Source: Ignelater luminosus
Taxonomy: Eukaryota > Arthropoda > Insecta > Coleoptera > Elateridae
Length of the DNA stretch: 64,000 nucleotides
Assembly (NCBI GenBank): GCA_011009095.1
Contig: VTPC01000454.1
Coordinates: 1-64,000, forward strand
Reading direction: 5' to 3'
Position 1 is the first letter of the stretch; each line of letters begins with the position of its first letter. Positions 58,346 through 64,000 of the stretch are shown here, in pieces. A program made the translations under genes and the position numbers. A model generated the notes under the pieces. It was not told the DNA's origin, made no database searches, and saw only the letters and a list, made by a program, of their open reading frames with translations.

Positions 58346-59559
58346 TAATTCTAGTAAATTTCAAAGCTTTCTGTCGATATAAACGGTAGATTTTAAATTG
58401 AAGTTTCTGTCTCTTTCACTTCAAACCCAGGTCGCTATCCCTCGTTGTTTGTTAAACGAAGATGCAAATTATAGTAACATAAAACAAAATACAAATTGCA
58501 AATCTGTCACGCAAATAATTGACCTTGCAACTCAGTTAACTGCTGTTAATATGAAGATTATTTCCCCGAAAAAAATCTTAGTTAGGTACTTGAGGTTGGT
58601 TGCAGCTCAGCAAGATACAACAGTTCTCGAACATGAAACTTTTGCCTTCAATAAAATAATCTTTAAGTATACAAAATTATTGGTAGAACGTCTGAGAACT
58701 TCTCAAACCTGCTAAAGAATAACTAGCTGTAAGAATTTAGGGAAATGAGATTTATATCAACAACATTTAACTTAGCCATTCAGTTAATATTCGCGTAGTA
58801 AGTCTGCAGTTCGTATTTTATTTCGTTTAACAAATAACCTGAGTGTGACGTGAAAAAAAAACGTTTCTATTTAAATTCTAACTATTTAATCCTATATCGG
58901 GCAGAAAGCTTTAGCATTTACTATAAATAACTACCTTGGTCATGTTTTAGCTGAAAAAAACCTAGAGCTCTTCCATGGCCACTCCAAATGAGAAATGCGG
59001 AATAATCACAGTCATTACATATGTTGTAAACCAGAAGGAACGTTTTACCATCAGCATGTATCATCAAGAGAAATAAGAAAAAGACAGAGTTTTCAGACAG
59101 ATTGCCTTCCGGTTCTAATACTTTTAGGCCTATTTCTCAGACGGAATCAAAATAAGTTTAGACCCCTTTCCAAATTAATATTTTTAGCTTAGAATGGAAA
59201 GGAAGTAAACCAAATCTTTGTTTAAACTTCAAACTAGATTTATTATTTAATTTATCTTAGGAATTGGCTCTTCATATCTTAAAAGTTGTCTTACATAACA
59301 TCTGAGATTTTCCTAGAATGGATGAAAACCCCCTTCCTGTAAAACTGTAAAGAAAACTAACCGCAAATGTCTTGTTCCTTCTCGAAAGCCATTCTACGCA
59401 TTGTAATTTTGGAGAGATGCTAGAATTTTCTATTTGAAATAGAATAACTAACTCTTGTGTCGACACCCAGGGCCGGATATGGATTGGTTGAATCGACTGG
59501 TTCCGATCGGGTTGCGCTTTTTGGGAAATCCTGCAAGGTTTTTCCCAATTCCACGAACA
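58346..59559. other. Intergenic region
   Basis: The open frame at 58,398-58,715 (plus, 105 codons) has no features I can assign. The minus-strand frame at 59,272-59,631 overlaps the Tigger-like terminus and is not a gene in my view. Confidence 0.45.
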
Positions 59560-59675
59560 CAGTAAAACCTCTCTCAACGGGCATTTCTGAATTAAGGACA
59601 CTTTTCTAAATCTCAACATGTTATAATCCATAAATTTTTACCTCTTCATGCTGTTTATTATAGAGAGGTTTCATG
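59560..59675. mobile_element. Tigger/pogo-like terminal sequence
   Basis: CAGTAAAACCTCTCTCAACG at 59,560 faces an inverted TATAGAGAGGTTTCATG ending near 59,675, with related CCTCT...GGACA motifs between. CAGT(A)AAACCTCT with repeated 'cctctta' motifs is a known style of pogo/Tigger TIR. Only about 115 bp remain, so it is a tiny internally deleted copy or a terminal scrap. Confidence 0.5.
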
Positions 59676-60739
59676 TACAATTCTTTTAAAAGGAGACCTG
59701 CAATGAAACTCTAATCGAGCTCTGTGCTTAGTAACTAGAACCGGGTCTGTCAATGCAACCTTTAGACAGGGCAATGTTTAAATCGCTAAATCGCTGTTTG
59801 TAGTACGGTGTAAATTTTGAATCAAGGCAACACCTTCAACGGCCGTCATATTAGGCGGTTACAATTTGGTACATTACTCAATCAAGTCTATTTCTAGATT
59901 TAGAGTCACAAATCACGTTTTATCAAGTTAAGGAACTATACCATAATTCGCTTTTAGTCATTAGTTCCCAATGTTTACGGACCGGTAGTCTAATCAGTTT
60001 AATCAATGTTGGGCTATATGTCGATCCGGGTAGACGTATCTTAATATCTTATTCACCTCTTAAGTATCTAAGTTGAAAGAATGTTAGTGTAACACTTGGC
60101 GTGTGTTTGATTAACACAGAGAACATGTAAATCGTAAAGCCTTAACACCGCATATATAGATATAACCTAGCTCAACTTTCTTTAAATATCTTCAGATGGG
60201 ACAAAAAAGAAAGAACTAAGTATCTAAGTTTGACATAATAAAGATTTTCTTTACAACTTTCTGCATGTTGACAACTGTTTTTGAAACAGAAATTTCCAGA
60301 AGTTTTTAAAAATATGTTGTGAGACCGTAACCTTTTTGATAGTTTATAGTAATTATACTAAACACAATGTTTACACAAAGGGGCATATATAGATACATCA
60401 GACAAGAATGATCTAAGTATGAGAGATCTATAATAAATTATGTTATTGTAAGAGAGAAGGATAGAAATAAAATTTAAAAAGTAGAGGTGAAGAGAGGGCC
60501 AGAGATCTGAAGTGATCACTTTATGCTTGCCGTAGAATTGTAGGTACATAGAGGCCAAACGGACCCGCAAGATAGGGAAAAAAAGCACCTAAGAAGAAAA
60601 GTTAATACTTATAAGTTAAAAAAAAGGAATGTCAAAAAATATATAAAAGACAGTTAGAAAGATTTTTGAATCAAATAAACCTGGATCATTTAAATTGATT
60701 TCACTGAAGCATATCATTACTTTAAAGATATTTACGGAA
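59676..60739. other. Intergenic region
   Basis: Nothing recognised on either strand. Confidence 0.5.
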
Positions 60740-61790
60740 ATATGAACAATAATCAAAAAAGTTATTATCAGTCGAGACTCACAGCTTTCAGTATGCAATT
60801 CCTAAGTGATAATTACAAGTCGGTATTAACTGTTGACGAAATTAAAACTACAGCCTTCGATACTTCACCAAGCCCTGACAAGAGTATTATGCGTACAGAA
60901 GTCAAAATAACGCGAGATAGCAGTGATACTTTAAGATTGGAATTTTGATGCTCCAAAATAATTTTGTTCTAAAGCACTCAGAATAGCCAGGACTGACCTA
61001 AGATCGAGTCCTCTCCTATTTTCATCACTAATAACGAAGTAAGACAAGGAGGCACATTCAGTATATTACTTTTTATAGTCTTTCTGATGCAACCCTATTA
61101 CAAGTCAGCTTTAGCAGATACAGACGATCTGCTGCTGTTAGCTAATTCAGAAAAACAGTTCTAACATAATTTTCAAATCTGAGCACAGGAACTCAATTTA
61201 AGGAATTTGGACAAACTTTAATTAAACAAAAGCATGATTATTAAGTAAGCACACTGAGGATGAAATTGAATGATGTAAACATAGAAAAAGGTGCAAACCT
61301 TTAAATATCTTGAAATTGTAATTTTTGAAAATGGATACTGCGATCCCGAAATAGCTAGCAGCGACAAGAACCTAGCATGGATTGAGAACAAAATTCTTTA
61401 ATAAAAAGGTGCGCGTTTGTAACTCTATTATTTTGCCATTGTTAATATATGGATGCGAAGAGCACTCACCAACAACCAAAAACATAAACTTCAATTATTT
61501 GAAATGACAAACATGGAAATGCCCAAACTGAAAATGCTCTAAAAGATCGGTGAGTTTAAAAGTTGAAGAGAAAAACAGTTAAGCTGGTTGTAGGATATCT
61601 GTGGAGGATGATATTGGAGAGAGTATCGGAAGGCAAACCTGCGAACAAAAGCAAGAAGGGAGGACCTCGCAAGGCTTGGGATGAGACAATAGTGGTATAT
61701 CTATACCTACAGTGGAAAGAAGCAAAAACCTACACCTACACCGCAAGGTAGAAAAGGAAAGGATTAGGTAAATAAGTAAGATAGAGTCCC
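60740..61790 (+). pseudogene. Non-LTR retrotransposon RT remnant
   Basis: Plus strand, several frames: 'VLTVDEIKTTAFDTSPSPDK' (RT fingers, about 60,824-60,885), 'IFITNNEVRQGGTFSILLF' (about 61,020-61,074), 'ALADTDDLLLLANSEKQF' (61,110-61,160; YADD changed to DTDD), 'AQELNLRNLDK', 'VQTFKYLEIVIFENGYCDPE' (about 61,290-61,350), 'ALTNNQKHKLQLFEM' and the tail 'RVSEGKPANKSKKGGPRKAW' (61,620-61,680). The order matches an endonuclease-RT protein without its endonuclease. Many stops and shifts. Confidence 0.75.
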
Positions 61791-63169
61791 AGAATAGAAT
61801 TTAAATTGGTAAGTCACCCCAGCAACTTAAATCAACAATAAAAATTGAAGTCATTTTATGGTGTCTGTAATCTACTTCAGAGAAATTTATAGTTTTGCCT
61901 TTGGAATCGAAGGCAAATACTCAAGCAGGCTGTTTTTGAATAACAATCCTTTGTTCAACTTTTATCTATAGCAAGACCTTAAGCAGCTAGGAGTGACATT
62001 TTGTGCCTATTGGATCGAGACTCTAAAGTCACATGACTAGAGTCCTATTATCTAATAAGATAACTAGAATAAGCACCGCGTCGCCGCTGGATACAATAAT
62101 CAGATTCGCCCTTCCGTGTTTCACATCTCACATGAACATAACGTAGGCGTCAAATTCTTATCAGCTTAATTTTAATCAGACCCTACAAATGATGTAAACA
62201 GCTCAAAAGATGATTAGTCATCTACAGCGACTAAGATATTTATTTGACTTGAGCTCTAGAAATAAATCTTTTTAGCAGTAAGTCACGGGATGTGAATTAC
62301 TTTGATACTAACTTTACTTTGACATTTAATAGCTTTGTAAAAACAACAAACACGGTCTTACCTTAAACAGATACAAAGAAACTAGTTCGAGCATCTATTT
62401 AATAAGGTGATCAAAAACTGCCTTTAGTTGATCTGAATGCAATTAAATGCGTTTAAAAAAAATATTCTAGCAACACTGATGTAAATTTTAAGTAAAACTG
62501 AAAATAGAAAAGTGAAAACCTTAAATGAGTAATTTTTTGGGCAGATTATCTCAATAGTAGCGATACTTTGAAGAACGGAATATTTATTTGGTTGGAAGAC
62601 ACTTGCATACATAACTCGCTGAAACTTCAAAATAGAAGGATTTGTTCTAGTATACCAAAGGTATAAGCTTTCTCGTTTGTCAAAATCAGCTCTGCATGGA
62701 AGGTTAGAACAGGGCTGGGCGGTAAACCTTTTCAGTACGATGCAAGTCTTCGAAATGCCGCCCCTTAAATGTTTTTGTCTTAAATTAACCTTCGATTGTG
62801 ATTTAAAAAAAACTGCACAAAATGTACGAATATCATTTTTTTTTAAAATATGAACTACTTTAAAATAATGATATGAACTATCAACTATAACAACCTATTA
62901 CAGTTTCACCCTTCTACCTTTAACTTTAGCAAATTTGTTAATTAGAGATGTGTAGTCTAAAGCGGCAACCAACGTATATTCAATAGAAATTAACAACAGA
63001 TTTCTAAGTTTTGTTTGGCTTATTAAACGTCTTAAGTAGTGTTATATTAATTTTAATTTGGAAAAACTTTTCTCCCCACTAGCTACAGAAACAGGGAGCG
63101 CTAATAAAATTCTCAGAGCCACAATTGTATTCGGATACAAAGTAATTAAGTTATTTTGGCACAAATAAT
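61791..63169. other. AT-rich intergenic region
   Basis: No recognised gene or element; short open frames only. Confidence 0.5.
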
Positions 63170-63890
63170 TTAGAATTTCCAAAGGTTTCAAAGTAGGAGG
63201 TGATCAGTGACAGAAAAGAATCTACAAACAGATAGAACAGATATGGGCCGGCCAAAAAAATGCCTTGCATAAGAAGGGTGATAGATTAAAATGTGTCAGT
63301 TTTAAGGGCATTGCGTTATTGGACACCACATACAAGATAATGGCAAGATTATTAAGAAATAGATTAAATGTTGGATTTAGGTGTAATACATAGATCTACA
63401 ACTAATTAAATTTTCTTATTAAAAAAACTCAGGCCACATGCTACAAATATAAAATCACTCTATTCGCACTGTTTATAGATTTCAGTCAAACATATAACAG
63501 AGTTGACAGTGAAAAGATGTACCAAGCGATGAAGCAGTTAGGAGTGCCGAAAAAGCTGATCAAGTTGATAAAAATGACCCTAGTTAACTCGACATGTGAA
63601 ATTGCGTGTCAGGGCCAAAGATCTGAAACATTTCCAGTGAAAAAGAGACTAATATAAGACAGAGTGACCCAATATCCACAACATTGTTCAACCTGGTTCT
63701 TGAAATGGTGGTCCGGAACAGCAAACTCAAAACAGATGAAACAATCTTTAAGAATGAGCACTACTGTATAGCATACTTAGATGACTTGACAATATTAGCT
63801 AAGACTAAAAAAGAGTTGAAGAGAGTGGTAAGGAGGATTGGCGAAGAGGCGAAGAAGTACGGTTTAGAAATAAACTAGAATAAAACTAAG
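63170..63890 (+). pseudogene. Non-LTR retrotransposon RT remnant (fingers and palm)
   Basis: Plus strand: 'CVSFKGIALLDTTYKIMARL' (about 63,294-63,352), 'LFALFIDFSQTYNRVDSEKM' (about 63,460-63,520), 'QLGVPKKLIKLIKMTLVNST' (to about 63,594), then in a second frame 'TTLFNLVLEMVVRNSKLKTD' and 'CIAYLDDLTILAKTKKEL' (63,760-63,820; the box reads YLDD), and 'IGEEAKKYGLEIN' before the stop at 63,878. The final frame is open for 64 codons, one of the better-kept RT pieces here. It lacks the endonuclease and everything after the thumb start. Confidence 0.82.
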
Positions 63891-64000
63891 TAGAACTCAG
63901 GCCCATATTAGTTCAGTCACTTCTATATTTTGTAACCATTTTTCGGTTCTTTTGGGAAACATTGAAAGATCGTATCAAAAATATTTTTTTGTAATTCTTT
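63891..64000. other. Window end, nothing recognised
   Basis: Short A/T-rich tail after the RT remnant. Confidence 0.5.

Noticed and set aside
1..64000. tRNA, rRNA and prokaryotic-style regulatory elements
   Set aside because: Scanning by eye found no cloverleaf with a CCA-type acceptor, no rRNA core sequences and no operon structure; a tRNAscan or Rfam run would be needed to exclude small RNA genes fully.

Overview
The window is AT-rich eukaryotic nuclear DNA, almost certainly from an insect. The only host genes I can defend are two tandem Tweedle-type (DUF243) cuticle protein genes with a short first exon, a small GT-AG intron and a TATA box; this family is known from insects. The rest is intergenic DNA packed with decayed transposable elements typical of insects: two mariners, three pogo/Tigger-like fragments, a piggyBac, a Tc1/mariner-IS630-like fragment and at least seven non-LTR retrotransposon remnants. 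I cannot name the order or species. I see no rRNA, tRNA, CRISPR array or bacterial-type operon.

Layout. 0.4-2.3 kb: minus-strand non-LTR reverse transcriptase (RT) remnant split by a 727-bp fold-back element with a TA target duplication. 2.4-7.2 kb: non-coding, with one small inverted-repeat element and a GA microsatellite. 7.2-10.6 kb: pogo-like element A with a Jockey-type retrotransposon inside it and a ~185-bp repeat also found 2.9 kb upstream. 10.6-11.0 kb: C-terminal piece of a Tc1/mariner-IS630-like transposase. 12-13.1 kb: unrecognised lysine-rich coding-like remnant and a GC-rich minisatellite. 13.5-14.8 kb: complete mariner with TIRs and one premature stop. 16-17.3 kb: non-LTR remnant with an (ATT)n tail. 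20.65 kb: one end of an irritans-type mariner running into a 400-N gap. 21.7-22.7 kb: RT remnant. 24.8 kb: 26-bp minisatellite. 26.3-27.5 kb: frameshifted irritans-type mariner whose left TIR is missing. 31-33.6 kb: RTE-like element with its RT core deleted. 34.5 kb: second 400-N gap. 35.1-36 kb: RT fragment and a 270-bp palindrome.

37.9-49.3 kb: a piggyBac pseudogene, then a tandem duplication of about 5.5 kb (38,473-43,990 and 44,010-49,283). Each unit carries the 5' part of the piggyBac, about 2.7 kb of upstream DNA and one Tweedle gene. Both Tweedle genes look intact and would encode secreted 295-residue proteins of the extracellular cuticle.

50.2-52.4 kb: pogo-like element B with a C-terminal PHD-like zinc finger. 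53.9-56 kb: a nested palindrome, a remnant of a dispersed 'FDLQ' protein family and a 500-bp inverted-repeat element. 57.8 kb to the end: a third pogo-like N-terminus, a Tigger-like terminus and two more RT remnants. Nothing here amounts to a coherent new enzymatic system. The most unusual items are the homogenised Tweedle pair, the shared paired-repeat layout at the 5' ends of the two pogo-like elements, and several large palindromic elements.
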